Assembly: GCA_013339895.1 (NCBI GenBank)
Contig: JABACO010000003.1
Span: 16,098,634 to 16,162,633 of the forward strand
From: Ephydatia muelleri
Lineage: Eukaryota > Porifera > Demospongiae > Spongillida > Spongillidae
Length of the DNA: 64,000 bases
Direction of reading: 5' to 3'
Positions 11,321 to 23,521 of this stretch are shown here, piece after piece. Within the stretch, counting starts at the first letter, position 1. The number at the start of each line of letters is the position of its first letter. The translations under genes and the position numbers were made by a program. Below the pieces are notes generated by a model. It was not told the origin of the DNA, ran no database searches, and worked only from the letters and a program-made list of their open reading frames with translations.

Positions 11321-12220
11321 AGGAAATTTGATATGGACATGCCAAGAATCCGAGGATATTTGGAAGGGGGGTGCCAATTTTCGGGTGCTGAATTTTCCAT
11401 GACACTGGGCGGACCAATCGTAATGCATTGGTACCCACAACACCACTGTCAAGACAATCAGCAAAACATACGAGAAAGATGTGTGCTGAGACAAATTTAA
11501 CCCTTCAAGTGATAGTCTCATCTTCAATGGTAATATATACAATTGCAATTTTTTTATTTTATTTCACCACATGGCTAGAAGTAGGAAACATGAAGCTTTT
11601 TGAGGAACAGAAATAACCAATGGTGCCCAAAACCTCTTTCACAATCAATATGAAGTATCTGGACTGCAGACTGACATGCAACAACACTCTTGTACCATTG
11701 AACACTTGTGATCAGGTCACGTGACAGTCTGTATCAAAGTCAGTTGTACATGCCATTGATCAGATCTGTTCTGGTATCACATCTCCATTTGATGAATCGT
11801 GAGGAAAAAGAAACTAACATTTATGACTACTGGTGGCCTCTATTCCATTGCTGATGCCACAGGGTAAAGATATCTCTTCCAGGAAACGCAATACAATGTG
11901 CATGCATTGACTCAATGCTTTGAAACTGGAAGAATGGTTACATTTCCAAGTTCTGCTAGAGAATAAGAATATATTAAAAAATGTTAGAATGACAAGAAGT
12001 ACATTTGGCACTGTATATAAGGAAAACAATACTATCTGGCTAAGTACATGTACAACAGTACGTATCGGCTGCATAATTTATCAGCTTCTGAGCTTCACTT
12101 TTACTGAGTGTCATGCACATCACGGCAATTGTAAATCATGTCAACTGAAATTAGAAATTATGAGGCTGAGCATGAATAGACTACCTTGTGTTTATAATAC
12201 GACACTATATCCAGACGGAT
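11321..12220. other. No recognisable gene
   Basis: Several frames of 60-95 residues occur on both strands, but none has a motif or splice context that I can support. AT-rich spacer sequence. Confidence 0.35.
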
Positions 12221-12231
12221 ATACATCGATC

Positions 12232-12311
12232 GGGGGACATGTATTACATCATAGTAATCCTAAGAGGGGTGGGGGGCGGGGAGGACATGTATTACATCAT
12301 AGTAATCCTAA

Positions 12312-12345
<34 letters not shown>
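12232..12345. repeat. Duplicated block ending in a 31-nt poly-G tract
   Basis: GGACATGTATTACATCATAG followed by TAATCCTAAG and a G-rich tail occurs twice in tandem (period about 49). The second copy expands into an unbroken run of 31 G at 12315-12345. Just downstream, 12368-12412 has an inverted repeat around CCGGCGGAGAACGCCGG. Confidence 0.8.
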
Positions 12346-12346
<1 letters not shown>

Positions 12347-12620
12347 AGGGACACAGACATTGCCCGGGAGGACTAGGACTGGGTATCCGGCGGAGAACGC
12401 CGGGTCCTAGGATGTTTGGACAATTTTTCGAGGGGCGTATATTCACATCACTGACAACACTTTCTTGCAAACGCATGCGCGTACAGTGCATTCAAACGTT
12501 ATTTCGTAACATCTCAAATATATCATGTGTGTTAGACACCAGACCTTTTCCTGCCGCCTGCAAATGCTCGTTTGCATAGCAGGCTGTATCAACGAACTTC
12601 ATTGTAAGGTCTGTACATCT

Positions 12621-12660
12621 CAGGGGCGAATCCAGGATTTCTGGAAGGGGGAGGGGGAGT
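12621..12660. mobile_element. Left terminus of the CAGKGGCG-type transposon family
   Basis: CAGGGGCGAATCCAGGATTT followed by a G-rich stretch matches the family left end. No right end with a matching target duplication could be paired, so the extent is unknown. Confidence 0.5.
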
Positions 12661-12916
12661 CTTATTTAAAATCATATTCACAATGGAGGAGAGTATGGGG
12701 GCGTGCCCCCGGCCGCTTTACATGTACTGTTCTACTATTGACGGCATCAAGTATAACCTTTGGGCGCGATATTCTGAATAAGGGTTAATTAATAAAAGCC
12801 TGCGTGGATAACGACGAGAGAACTATTCCACCACCGCATCTGGATGCAGCTCTACATCTCTATGAATAAGCATCAATGCCAAACCGTTTAATCTGTCATT
12901 ACCCATAGTGATATCT

Positions 12917-13117
12917 TCAGGAGTTTAGCATGCTAGTGGTCCTTTCACACTCACAACTTGTTACTGGCAGAGTAGCCGATATGACAAGGATGATGTTTGG
13001 AAAGTAATACTTGTCAACATAACTTAGAGCCTTTGTAGGCGTATCAAGCTGTTTTGCTGTGACAGTTTCACTTTTCCATTTCGTTCGCCATAAATCCAGC
13101 TCAGTATGTAATGCCAT
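12917..13117 (-). pseudogene. hAT C-terminal dimerisation domain fragment
   Basis: On the minus strand an open piece of 66 residues reads a Trp-rich start (LDLWRTKWK), then YFPNI and ATLPVTSCECERTTSML, the classic hATC signature of hAT transposases (52-kDa-repressor/ZMYM-like group). It lies downstream, on the same strand, of the N-terminal and core pieces at 14202-15466 and probably belonged to the same ancestral gene, now split by a MITE and an element end. Confidence 0.7.
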
Positions 13118-13161
13118 AGCTGATGGAAGGTCATCTTTATAATTTTATAGCTGTAAAACTT

Positions 13162-13382
13162 GGGACAGTTTCCGCGAAAATTGCCCCACGGTTAAAATGT
13201 TATAAAAATGCATCGCGTTTGAATCGCTATAACTTCCCAACGGATAACGCTATCGACTTCCTATTTTCAACACTTCATACTACACCATTTCACTATGAAG
13301 TGTTGAAAATAGGAAGTCGATAGCAGCGATTCAAACGCGATGCATTTTTATAACATTTTAACCGTGGGGCGGAAACTGTCCC
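13162..13382. mobile_element. Palindromic MITE, GGGACAGTTTCCGC family
   Basis: A 221-bp near-perfect palindrome: GGGACAGTTTCCGCG at the left and its inverse at the right. The arms run through the whole element except for a roughly 20-bp segment present only on the left. It is flanked by ACTT (13158-13161 and 13383-13386), a possible 4-bp target duplication. It sits inside hAT-derived sequence and so is younger. Confidence 0.75.
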
Positions 13383-13545
13383 ACTTCTTCAGTTGAAATG
13401 ACTTGGATTAAGCTGAACAGAGGAGCTGACCAATTCAGAAGGCAGAAATTGTGCTAACTCCCCAACAATGCCAGCTGCTGTTTCTTCAAAACAATTATCA
13501 AGCTCAGTAATGAGATGGTCCAGCATTGGAATTTTAATACTATAT

Positions 13546-13640
13546 GGGATCGTTTCCGCGAAGAGACCTAGTGCATATTATAAAATTTGTTGTAAAAATG
13601 CCTAACGTTTATCATATCGAGAAATCACCCATGCATCGGT
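13546..13640. mobile_element. End fragment of the related GGGATCGTTTCCGCG MITE
   Basis: GGGATCGTTTCCGCGAAGAG followed by a diverged ACCTAGTGCATATTATAAAATTT matches the left arm of the complete copy at 48220-48463. No right arm is present. Confidence 0.55.
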
Positions 13641-14063
13641 GGTCATCTTGCGAATTTTTTCATATTGAATTTTAAACATGTTTATAATGTCCCACTAAAT
13701 CGGTCTGATTATGACAATGTACTTAAAAAAATGTTCCATTAACCATTGTGTAGCTAAAATCAAGACAAAAAATTAATTTCTACCGCGCATAATTCATTAA
13801 TAAACGAAAACTGTCATTGCGTAATACCTTGCGTCATCTGCCGGAATTATTCAACTATTAATTGAACAGAAATATTAAATGGCGAATAAATATGCAACAG
13901 TATCAATATCGACCTGTAATTATCTGGCATATAAGTTAATCTGATCTGATCTGATCTGATTTGGCGCGGCGGGGGATATCGATTAATAGGACTGCGAGAC
14001 TTAAGGGGGTAAGTGAGGGAGGGGGCGTTTCGGGCCCGATACCGAAAAGAGCTGGGTCGATCC
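13641..14063. other. No gene seen; short GATCT tandem
   Basis: AT-rich sequence. At 13938-13961 there is a small tandem of CTGAT units. No coding signal. Confidence 0.4.
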
Positions 14064-15746
14064 CATAGGCGGTTCCAGGATTTTCGGCTGGGTGGTGCAC
14101 ATGAATATTAATGAAGGGTGGGGCATGAAAAATTATAAGCGCAATAACCATAACGCTCATACAGTAGCGTGATACGGCCTCTTTTGAGTACTAAGTTGAA
14201 TTCATAAACAGACAATGTAGATGCTGAAAATAGTTAATGTCAGTTGTGCATTATGAAGCTTAAGCATAATCATGAAGAATATTCTGGAGAGCCATTCGTC
14301 TAGGGTGCATCCTTGCAAATATATCAATAACATCATAGTGGAATTGCATATTCTGCATGATGTAAACTGAATAAAATCTTCCTTGATGTTACACTCATTG
14401 TCTACATATCGTAGCACTATGCTCATCTGTTTTGTGTTGGAAATATCAGCAATTTTATCAGCAAGGACAGTAAAAAATCTAGCCTTCTTTATTTCTGATA
14501 TACAATAGTTTGTGTAATCCATTTTCCAGTCACACAAATTAGCTCATTCTGGATGGTCTTTGAATTGTATTTTGCATTTTGTGGTGCTTTCTCAAAGTGT
14601 TCTTTCAAAACCTGATTCCCTTGCTTTAAAAGATCTTTGAAGTTTCCCTGGTGTCCAAAGCCGACATATGTGTCATCGTCTCAATGTCCTCTGAATACAA
14701 CACACTCTAGTATTGCTTTAAGTTACAAGGCGATTTTTTTCTACCACAGAAGAATGTGCAGAATTTGCCAAATGCATTACTGAAGGGCGACGTTGTTCCA
14801 TTATGGCAATAAAATTATGCATATCAGCCATTGCACCTTTCAGTGTGAAAGTTGATTTCGGTTGAATGCTTTTGCAACAGTTCCTTAGCTTTATAAAACT
14901 TTATAAGTGGTGCGTTAACGAGGACCCCAGCAGTAGCCTTTGACCTTGAATTAGCAAACAAAATACATGCAGCATAGGCACAGAGCTCCATTCTGAGATT
15001 TCGAGTAAACAAGCCATGGGCATGAATAAACGAAACGTCGTAGCTTTTTGTAATCATTACGAGGTGGAAATACGAAGCTTGAATCCGGTACATACACATT
15101 TCTGATCACTGAGTACTTGAAACAGTAAGCATACTCATTACTTGCAAAACAAGTGCACCGATTTATGCATTCTTACCGCTCTAACTCAGAAAGCTGGATA
15201 GCAATCGTGCAGAGATCTCCCATGTCGTATGGAGGATTGAAATCGTTCAATGATAGTGCTGCCCGCCGTGCTGTAACAGTTTGACTGCTCACTCCAGCTG
15301 CAGAGCAACATGTCTCGAGTGGCAAAACACATGGGTTGACCGTTCGATCGTAGTCAGAAAGTACAAGTAGGTCCAGGTGTTCCAACGAACTAGCTCCACT
15401 ATGTATCGGAAGGCTAACTTCTACCAGTTCTGGTGATAATGTATTTGGTTGCTCCTGGATCTTCATTACAGCCAGCTACAGATTCTTGCTCTTTTGCATA
15501 GTTTGTGGGGGAAACTGACTAATTCTTCATCAATCCTTATTTCCCTTCACTTTGCCGACAATTGGCTGAAGCAACTTAAAATGCTACTTTAATTTGACGT
15601 TACATAACACGCGCCACTGCACCGAGGACTAGGACATAGAAATGAAACTTAATAAAGTACATAGTTAATGAATTTATTATTGACTGGACCTTGGAGGGGG
15701 GTGCCCGGGCACCCTAGGCCCCCCCCCCCCCCCGGATCCGCCTATG
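14064..15746. mobile_element. Transposon with CATAGGCGG inverted ends
   Basis: The left end CATAGGCGGTTCCAGGATTTT and the right end ...GGATCCGCCTATG are inverted (12 of 13 outer bases match). The right end has the family's internal C tract (15720-15733). No matching target duplication is visible. The interior carries minus-strand hAT transposase pieces (14202-15466). Confidence 0.55.
14202..15466 (-). pseudogene. hAT transposase (52-kDa-repressor/ZMYM-like), fragmented
   Basis: Reading from 15466 downward: an N-terminal region without a known domain, then at about 15050-14840 a hAT N-terminal zinc-finger-like segment (ANSRSKATAGVLVNAP, FYKAKELLQKHS), then at 14537-14300 EIKKARFFTVLADKIADISN and MSIVLRYVD, the first catalytic block of this hAT group. 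The pieces are separated by stops and frameshifts and the rest of the core is missing. The hATC domain of the same group lies further along the strand at 12917-13117. Confidence 0.65.
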
Positions 15747-16770
15747 CAGCTACCATAGATAGTATCTTATGGACTATGCAGCTACGACCTACGAAGGTAT
15801 GCCTAGATCGATAACATCAAGTCAGCATGTGCCATAATCTTGTCTGCATGTGTGTAGCTAGAGCGTAGACATATGATTTTGAAACCCTAATTACTATTTT
15901 CCTGTTCATAATGTCTGCCTGCGTCCGTTCATATGTATTTGTTACCACTGTCTAGTTACACAGCTACACCCTCTTATTGGGATGAAGGGTCTACTAAATG
16001 TATGCAGCTTTGACCCACATTAATTTGGAACTCTTTAGTTGCTGGTATCACAGTATTGAATACATTGACTACATGTATTCCTTCTTAACACTGTTTCATG
16101 TACACTTTGTATACATAAATCTTTGTCAAATGTAATTCATTGAGTAAACATAAGTGCATATGTCAACACAAAACAAACTCAGGACATGAAGTACTCCATA
16201 TGTCAGCAGCAGAGGCTCTTTTGGTGAGTGCAATCTTTGCAGATCTTCTTGTACCACCAGTGATATCTTTTGTGTTCCATCCACCACATCACCCAACACC
16301 CACACAGCCAAGAATATATGTTGACGGGTGTGGACCGTCTAAATTCAAAAACATTTCAGGCGCCTTACAGGCTTACGTGCCAGCTCCTGAAGACGTTGAA
16401 TGTCTGTATTGCCGGCATCTGATGGTGGACTTGGCAAGGCCCAAGACAATATACAAATGTGTGTCCCTCTGGGTAACCTGCAATAGCTAAAATTTACTTC
16501 TTTCAGAAAGAATGAGTACCAACATTACTTGGTTACATGTAACCTCCATGCACAAACCCAGCAAATAGACTTAGATGTCCTTAATTTGTGCTGACATACA
16601 ATACTTAGAATGTGACACCAGCATGGGGATGCAAACTAACTATTACTACCAAAGTGAATGCTGTTGCATTGCTTTTGCCCTGCGATGCACTATATAGCAC
16701 AAACATACGCACTGACAAAATAACTCAACATACTTATCCCCCCTCCCCCAAAGGCAAGGTACAGCAAAAC
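15747..16770 (+). other. Spacer with one unassigned frame at 16140-16490
   Basis: A 116-residue plus-strand frame contains PEDVECLYCRHLMVD (Cys-X2-Cys) and ends at 16490. No family is recognised and no splice sites fix it. The remaining sequence is AT-rich spacer. Confidence 0.25.
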
Positions 16771-16776
16771 TGAATC

Positions 16777-16889
16777 ACACACACACACACACACACACAC
16801 AAGCTTCACAACACACACCACACACACAAAATGTGTAATTCACACACACACACACACACACGTACACTCACAAACTGTCAACAAACTCT

Positions 16890-16941
<52 letters not shown>

Positions 16942-17062
16942 GTCTGTCATTCACACACACGCACACTCAAAAACTGTCAACTGTCTCATTCACACACACA
17001 CACAAACGGTTTGTCATTCACACACAGCGACACACACTGTTTGTCACACACACACACATGTG
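16777..17062. repeat. Interrupted (CA)n microsatellite cluster
   Basis: CA runs are separated by a recurring interruption 'tgt.attcacacac' (AATGTGTAATTCAC, AATGTCTGTCATTCAC, GTTTGTCATTCAC). This suggests the cluster grew by duplication of longer units, not only by slippage. The same interruption, inverted, recurs at 55340-55370. Confidence 0.9.
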
Positions 17063-17075
17063 TATGATCCTTACC

Positions 17076-17412
17076 TGACAGTGCAGTACATGTATGTGCA
17101 AATAGGGAGGATAACTGGCATAGCCTTGTGCTGCCTCATAATGCTCTGCATTCCGTGGACAAGTTCTAAACAAATATAAAACAGATCCGAACAAATTGAT
17201 CAATGACGAGGCTATTTCTACCGCCATAACCAATGATGCATTGGAAAATGCAAGTAAACAATTGCCCTGAGTTCGTACGCATCTTTGTTCTTCGCTCGTG
17301 CTCAGTTCTGAGAGGGGTGAGGAGTGAGACGAACAGTGGCAGCATTCTCTGTAGGCCTCCATTGCTAGAGCTGGACACATGTGCCTGCCTTTGGTATGCT
17401 CAATAAACCTGC
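17076..17412 (-). CDS. Possible orphan exon
   Basis: On the minus strand an acceptor-like AATGGGCAG precedes about 330 bases in which two frames stay open for long stretches, ending at a good donor CTGTCAG|GTAAGG near 17076. The product has one hydrophobic patch and several cysteines. I do not recognise it and no partner exon is identified. Confidence 0.2.
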
Positions 17413-17574
17413 CCATTTGGTCGTTTTTGGACGCAAGTGCATGCCCTCTCCAGATTAGCTGATGTCTGGCCTGGTAGAGTGGAACCTATAGGGTCAAAAC
17501 TCCAGTCCTTGAGTAAATTTGCTGAGCCTGAGGTGGATGGGTTCCTGGACGTGTTGAACACTCCGGATGTTCAG

Positions 17575-20018
17575 CAGGGCCGGCGCACACGGTCCGGTTG
17601 GTCCGGTTTTGGCCGGACCAACTTTTATCCCGAAATGAAGGCGTGTCTGACCACGCCCACAAATAAATCAATAATGTGACAAAAAATTAATTTTGATTGC
17701 TCAATGAAATTTATCAGCTGCTCATGGCGAATCTCGTTTCTTATGCAAATGTCACCAAATTGCCAGATACTCCACATCAGCCTCAATATTTTTCGTTCCT
17801 TAAGCGCTCTTTTCGGAAAAAGAATATAGTTATGAGATCTTTCGAGGCATTGTGGTTTAAATCATGGCCTTTTCTTCACTACGATGAGGCACGCGATCTA
17901 GCGTTTTGTCATATATGCGTAAAAGGATTCAAAGAAAAAAGATGAGGTCTAGCACTAGAGCTGATACCTGCATTTGTAAGTTCTGTCATTGAAATTGTAT
18001 TGCCTAACTTCTAGGTTGTAAATTTTCAATGTAGGACTAAAGGATTGGAAGGATGGCACTTTGTCATTTAAAAGCAGTGAAGTCAGTGCCTGCCATCAAG
18101 AAGCAGTGGAAGTTTGTGTTACTCTACCAGCAACCTCGGTACATATTGGTGAGCAATTATCAACCCAGTTCGTAGAAAAAAAAAAATCATCGTAAGATGC
18201 AGATTAAAATACTGTCTTGCCTTCTGTTATTGGCCCGTCAAGGTTTAGCAATTATAGGGGACATGGTGATGAGTGTGATGCAATTGTTCAAGTTTTTGGA
18301 ACAAGATGATGTCTCTATAAATGAATGGTTGAAAAAAAAAGATGGACAAGTACACCTATCCAAAATGAGCTCCTCAAAATTATGTCACATTATATTTTGA
18401 GAGGTATTGCTGAACAAACTTCAAAATTCTTCTTTCTTTAACAGGGATGATTGATGAAACAACTGATGTCACTAACCAGGACTGAACAGGTAACAAATAG
18501 TAGACAATGACTTGAGTGTTAAGGAAGAGTTTGTTGGATGGGTTGTACACTGTGGATTCCATTACATCAGTCACTCTAACTGAAGTTATAAAGGATGTCA
18601 TGTTAAGGTTAAATCTTTCAATGATGAACAATGTTATGATGGCTGCAACACAATGAGTGGAACAAGGTCAGTGTTGCTAAAAGTATAAGGGATGAAGAAC
18701 CAAGAGCAATACGCACACTGTTACGGTCACTCATTAAATTTAGCTGCAAGTGATGCCACTAGGAACTCAAAGCTAATGAAGGATGCTTTAGATACAACTC
18801 ACGAGATCACAAAACTCATCAAGTTTTCTTCAAGGCATGAAGCAATATTCAGAGCTAACAGGCAGGAAAATGACATGCTCACAGACAGCAGTTCCAGTGT
18901 AGGTATTAGGGTTCTTTGTCCAACAAGGTGAACAGTTAGAGCTGATTCTTTGTTCAGTGTGATAGCAAACTATACAATCCTCATGAACACTTAGGATGAA
19001 TCCACAAGAGTAGCAAGAGACATGGAAACCAAAGCAAGGATCCTAGGAGTGCAAAGTCAAATGAAAAAGTTTAGTTTTATGTTTGGTGTATACCTTGCAT
19101 GGTGGTGAGATGATACTTTGGCACTCAGATAATCTCAGCAAAACATTGCAATCCAATACTATTTGTGCAGCTGAAGGACAAAATGTAGCTGGCATGGTAG
19201 TACGTACACTTGAAAAGCTTAGAAGTAGTGAAGCATTTGATTTTTTTTGGCAAAAAGTCACTGACATGCAGTTCAGAAACCCATGGTGTTGGAGAACCTG
19301 ATCCACATAACATGCCTAAAAGGTAATTGATCTTGCCATAAACGATAGATTTCAGCAGCCTGCATGGGTATACTGTTAATTGTCAGCTTGAGAACCTCCT
19401 ATTGAAAGCTGCCTACAAAAATGAAGAATTTAAGGAGTGAGTTTGATTTTGTCTGTTCTTTCTACAAAGATGATTTTCAGCCAGAGCTTTTGCATTCTCA
19501 GTTGTGCATATTTAACACTGAATTTTAGCATTTCAACAAATCCAGCAGAGCACCAACAATAATTGATTTAATTGAGTACTTTTCTACCCTTACAAATGCT
19601 CAAAAAATTCTGCTCTCTCAAGCGGTCCATGCAATGAAATTGCTATTAATTATGCCTGCTACAAATCCTACTTCAGAAAGATCTTTTAGTGCCCTCAGAA
19701 GGGTCAAGATGTGTCAACAGAGGCTGAACAATCTCATGTTCATAAAGAGCTATCAAATTAGAAGACATTGCTAATGAATTTGTAGGTGATTCACATCATA
19801 GATGGAAAGTTTAAATAATTTGACTCATGCATAACATCATTTGATTCAAAAATGAATGTAGCGTAATTATTACAGTGGTTATTGATGATAGCCTGGGATG
19901 AACACTGATTGGTAAATGTAAGTGTGTAGCGAGGTGTGCAGCAAAAAAATTTGTGCGCGCAAAGTGCGTGCTCCTTTCTTTAACTGGCCTGACCAACTTT
20001 TCTCAGAGTGCGCCGGGC
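17575..20018. mobile_element. hAT transposon with 8-bp target duplication
   Basis: It starts CAGGGCCGGCGCACACGG and TTGGTCCGG, a typical hAT end; the degenerate right end at 19983-20018 reads GGCCTGACCAACTTTTC and GTGCGCCGGGC. The flanks ATGTTCAG (17567-17574) and ATGTTCAA (20019-20026) agree at 7 of 8 positions, the hAT target size. The interior encodes the transposase pseudogene below. Confidence 0.8.
17697..19770 (+). pseudogene. TTF-type zinc-finger hAT transposase, decayed
   Basis: Pieces in order: 17770-17945, the TTF finger (SFRKK, then WPFLHYDEARDLAFCHIC); 18035-18110, a WKDGTLSFKSSE and His/Cys continuation; 18197-18345, LLARQGLAIIGD and FLEQDDVSINEWLKKK; about 18445, MIDETTDVTN, the first catalytic block; 18692-18931, YAHCYGHSLNLAASD and GIRVLCPTR; 19110-19250, DNLSKTLQ and AAEGQNVAGMVVRTLEKLR; 19560-19720, the hATC domain (TSERSFSALRRVK). 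Stops and frameshifts separate nearly every block, so it is dead, but domain order is complete and matches the family. Confidence 0.8.
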
Positions 20019-20026
20019 ATGTTCAA

Positions 20027-20650
20027 TCTCAGCTTTGGGTGAGTTCCTGGAGCCTGCTGCTCTTCCCCAGTACTAACAATAGATACAGGGGTGTCCTCAA
20101 GTAATATGTCGTCTCATCTCCATAGAACAGTTCCAAACAGATTTTAGGTGCTACATGTATAATGTGTGTTTTAAAAACATAAGTTCTCAATTTGCTACAT
20201 ACCAGTACATAGGGAGTTTACTACATGTACCCCAGGCAGCCTAACATCAGATTAGGATAACCACAGTTTAAATAGCACACAATGACCATTGTAAGTCAAC
20301 AATGAATATTATATTTATCTTCAGGGCAATGACACAATGTCACTTCAATACCATCAGAATAGTTATCCTCATCTTCACCTCATCCTTGCCTAAGTGTTAA
20401 TCACCACCAGTACCACTACATGTACCTACACAGGCCTATCCCCTGACCTACGTAGGCCTATACTAGTACCCTGGACCTATGTAGGTCTACCTATGTCCTG
20501 CAAGAGTGGAGTTTTTGAATTGGAATAACACTGACCAAGCTGACATTCACCAACAATCTCATGTAAACTGTGTGTAAACAAAGGTTATGGCTTCATATAT
20601 ACCAGTACATGTAGCCTTCCAAGAATCAGTTCAGTTTTTTAAAGCACTAC
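20027..20650. other. No gene seen
   Basis: Spacer with several copies of the short word TACATGTA and a cluster of CCTACGTAGGCCTA / CCTATGTAGGTCTA-like imperfect repeats at 20440-20495. No coding support. Confidence 0.4.
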
Positions 20651-20655
20651 TATTG

Positions 20656-20834
<179 letters not shown>

Positions 20835-21054
20835 GGTTTAGCCCCTCCGACATTTGCACATGCCATAATGAACCATAATACCACTTAGTTTTTTTATCAC
20901 TGAGGATGTGTGTACGTGTGTACTTGTGCTTGTGTGTGCGTGCTTGTGTGTGTGCTTGTGCTTATGTGTGTGCTTATGTGATCTGTGTGCATATGGAAAG
21001 GAGAGGTAATTTGTTAGATATATGTTTTAGTTGTCCAGAAGTTATAGAAGTCTC

Positions 21055-21148
21055 ATGTGTGTAAATGTATGTGTGTTTGTGATAAGCACACGCACACAAC
21101 CTTGGATTAACCCCTCCTTTCCATATGCACACAGATCTTGGTGATAGG

Positions 21149-21214
<66 letters not shown>

Positions 21215-21849
21215 TTAGCCCTCCTACATTTGCATATGCCATAATTAACCACAATACCACTTAGTTTTTTATCACCAAGGATGTGTGTGTTTGTGCTTGT
21301 GTGTGGATGTGTGTGCTTGTGCTTGTGTGTGGTTGTGTTTGTGTGTGTGCTTGTGCTTGTGTGTGTGCTTGTGCTTGTGTGTGCTTGTGAGTGCTTGTGT
21401 GTGTGCTTGTGCTTGTGTGTGCTTGTTGTGTGCTTGTGCTTGTGTGTGTGCTTATGTGTATGTGTGTATCACCAAGATCTATGTGCATATGGAAAGGTGC
21501 TATATATATGTTTTAGTTGTCCAGAAGTTATAGAAGTCTCATGTGTGCAAATGTATGTGTGTTTGTGATAAGCAACACACACACACAAATACACACACAC
21601 TTATAAATGTACATGATGACAGTGGAAGGGCACAAATGTGGTTTTGATAGGATTTGAACATGTATGTTCAGATCCATAAGTTCACAGGAACCTCATGGAT
21701 CGTTTGAATGTTAGCGACAAGTTCTACCATGAACTATCGATGGTCCAGCCCACCATTCCATGTGTGTAAATGTATGTGTGTTTGTGATAAGCACACACAC
21801 AAGGATTAACCCCTCCTTTCCATTTGCACACATGCCTTGGTGATAGGTC

Positions 21850-21897
<48 letters not shown>

Positions 21898-22255
21898 GAT
21901 TAGCCCCTCCTACATTTGCACATCCCATAATTAACCACAATACCACTTAGTTTTTATCACCAAGGATGTGTGTGCTTGTGCTTGTGTGTGTGCTTGTGCT
22001 TGTGTGGGTGCTTGTGTGTGTGTGCTTGTGTGTGTGTGCTTGTGTGTGTGCTTGTGTGTGTGTGCTTGTGTGTGTGCTTGTGCTTGTGTGTGTGTGCTTG
22101 TGCTTGTGTGTGTGTTTCATTGTGTGTATGTGTGTATATCACCAAGATCTGTGTGCATATGGAAAGGAGAGGTAATTTGCTATATACTATGTTTTAGTTG
22201 TCCAGAAGTTATAGAAGTCTCGTGTGTGCAAATGTATGTGTGTTTGTGATAAGCA

Positions 22256-22298
<43 letters not shown>

Positions 22299-22586
22299 TA
22301 CACACACACTTATAAATGTACATGATGATAGTGCTCCATATGTTTTCTGTGGAAGGGCACAAATGTGGTTTTGATAGGATTTGTACATGTATGTTCAGAT
22401 CCATATGTTCACAGGAACTATACCTCGTGGGATCGTTTGAATGTTAGTGAGAAGTTCTACCATGAACTATCGATGGTCCAGCCCACCATTCCATGTGTGT
22501 AAATGTAAGTGTGTTTGTGATAAGCATACACACACAAGGATTAACCCCTCCTTTCCATATGCACACATGTCTTGGTGATTGATAGG

Positions 22587-22622
<36 letters not shown>

Positions 22623-23521
22623 ATGGCCACACACACAACACACACACACACACCATGGCCACACACACAACACACACACACACCATGGCCACACACACAA
22701 CACACACACACACACCATGGCCACACACACAACACACACACACACACACACACACACGATGGCCACACACACAAGCACACACAACACACACACATACACT
22801 CACACTCACACACACACACGCGCGCGGATGAGCCCCTCTTACATTTGCACCTGCCATAATTAACCCTAATACCACTTAGTTGTTTATCACCAAGGATCTG
22901 TGTGCTTGCAGTGCTTGTGTGTGTGGTTGTGCTTGTGTGTGCTTGTGCTTGTGTGTGCTTGTGTGTGTGATTTTGGTTGTGTGTGTGCTTGTGTGTGCGC
23001 TTGAGTGTGTGCTTGTGTGTGTGCTTGTGCTTGTGTGCGTGCTTGTGTGTGTGCTTGTGCTTGTGTGTGCTTGTGTGTGTGCTTGTGCTTGTGTGTGTGC
23101 TTGTGTGTGTGCTTGTGCTTGTGTGTGTGCTTGTGCTTGTGTGTGTGCTTGTTGTGTGCTTGTGCTTGTGTGTGTGTGCTTATGTGTATGTGTGTATATC
23201 ACCAAGATCTATGTGCATATGGAAAGGTGCTATATATATGTTTTAGTTGTCCAGAAGTTATAGAAGTCTCATGTGTGCAAATGTATGTGTGTTTGTGATA
23301 AGCAATACACACACACACACACACAAATACACACACACTTGTAAATGTACATGATGACAGTGCTCCATATGTTTTCTGTGGAAGGGCACAAATGTGGTTT
23401 TGATAGGATTTGTACATGTATGTTCAGATCCATATGTTCACAGGAACTATACCTCATGGGATCGTTTGAATGTTAGTGAGAAGTTCTACCATGAACTATC
23501 GATGGTCCAGCCCACCATTCC
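21055..23521. repeat. Three tandem segmental duplications including an exon start
   Basis: Units start at 21055, 21760 and 22493, each opening ATGTGTGTAAATGTATGTGT and closing ...CCAGCCCACCATTCC (ends 21759, 22492, 23521; about 705, 733 and 1029 bp). Inside each: a (CA)n block, 'CCACAATACCACTTAG', a GTGCTT minisatellite, 'AGTTGTCCAGAAGTTATAG', a second (CA)n, then the beginning of a coding exon (VSEKFYHELSMVQ in the last copy). Only the third unit continues into the rest of the gene at 23522. A further partial copy lies at 20835-21054. Size differences come from the microsatellites. Confidence 0.9.
22590..22822. repeat. CCATGGCCACACACACAA minisatellite in (CA)n
   Basis: Inside the third duplicated unit, about five copies of a roughly 30-bp unit containing CCATGGCCACACACACAACA are embedded in CA repeats. 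The other two units lack it, so it expanded after duplication and explains most of the extra length of unit 3. Confidence 0.85.

Noticed and set aside
14064-15746. Target-site duplication for the CATAGGCGG element
   Set aside because: Neither 5-bp nor 8-bp flanks match (GATCC versus CAGCT), so the borders rest on inverted ends alone.
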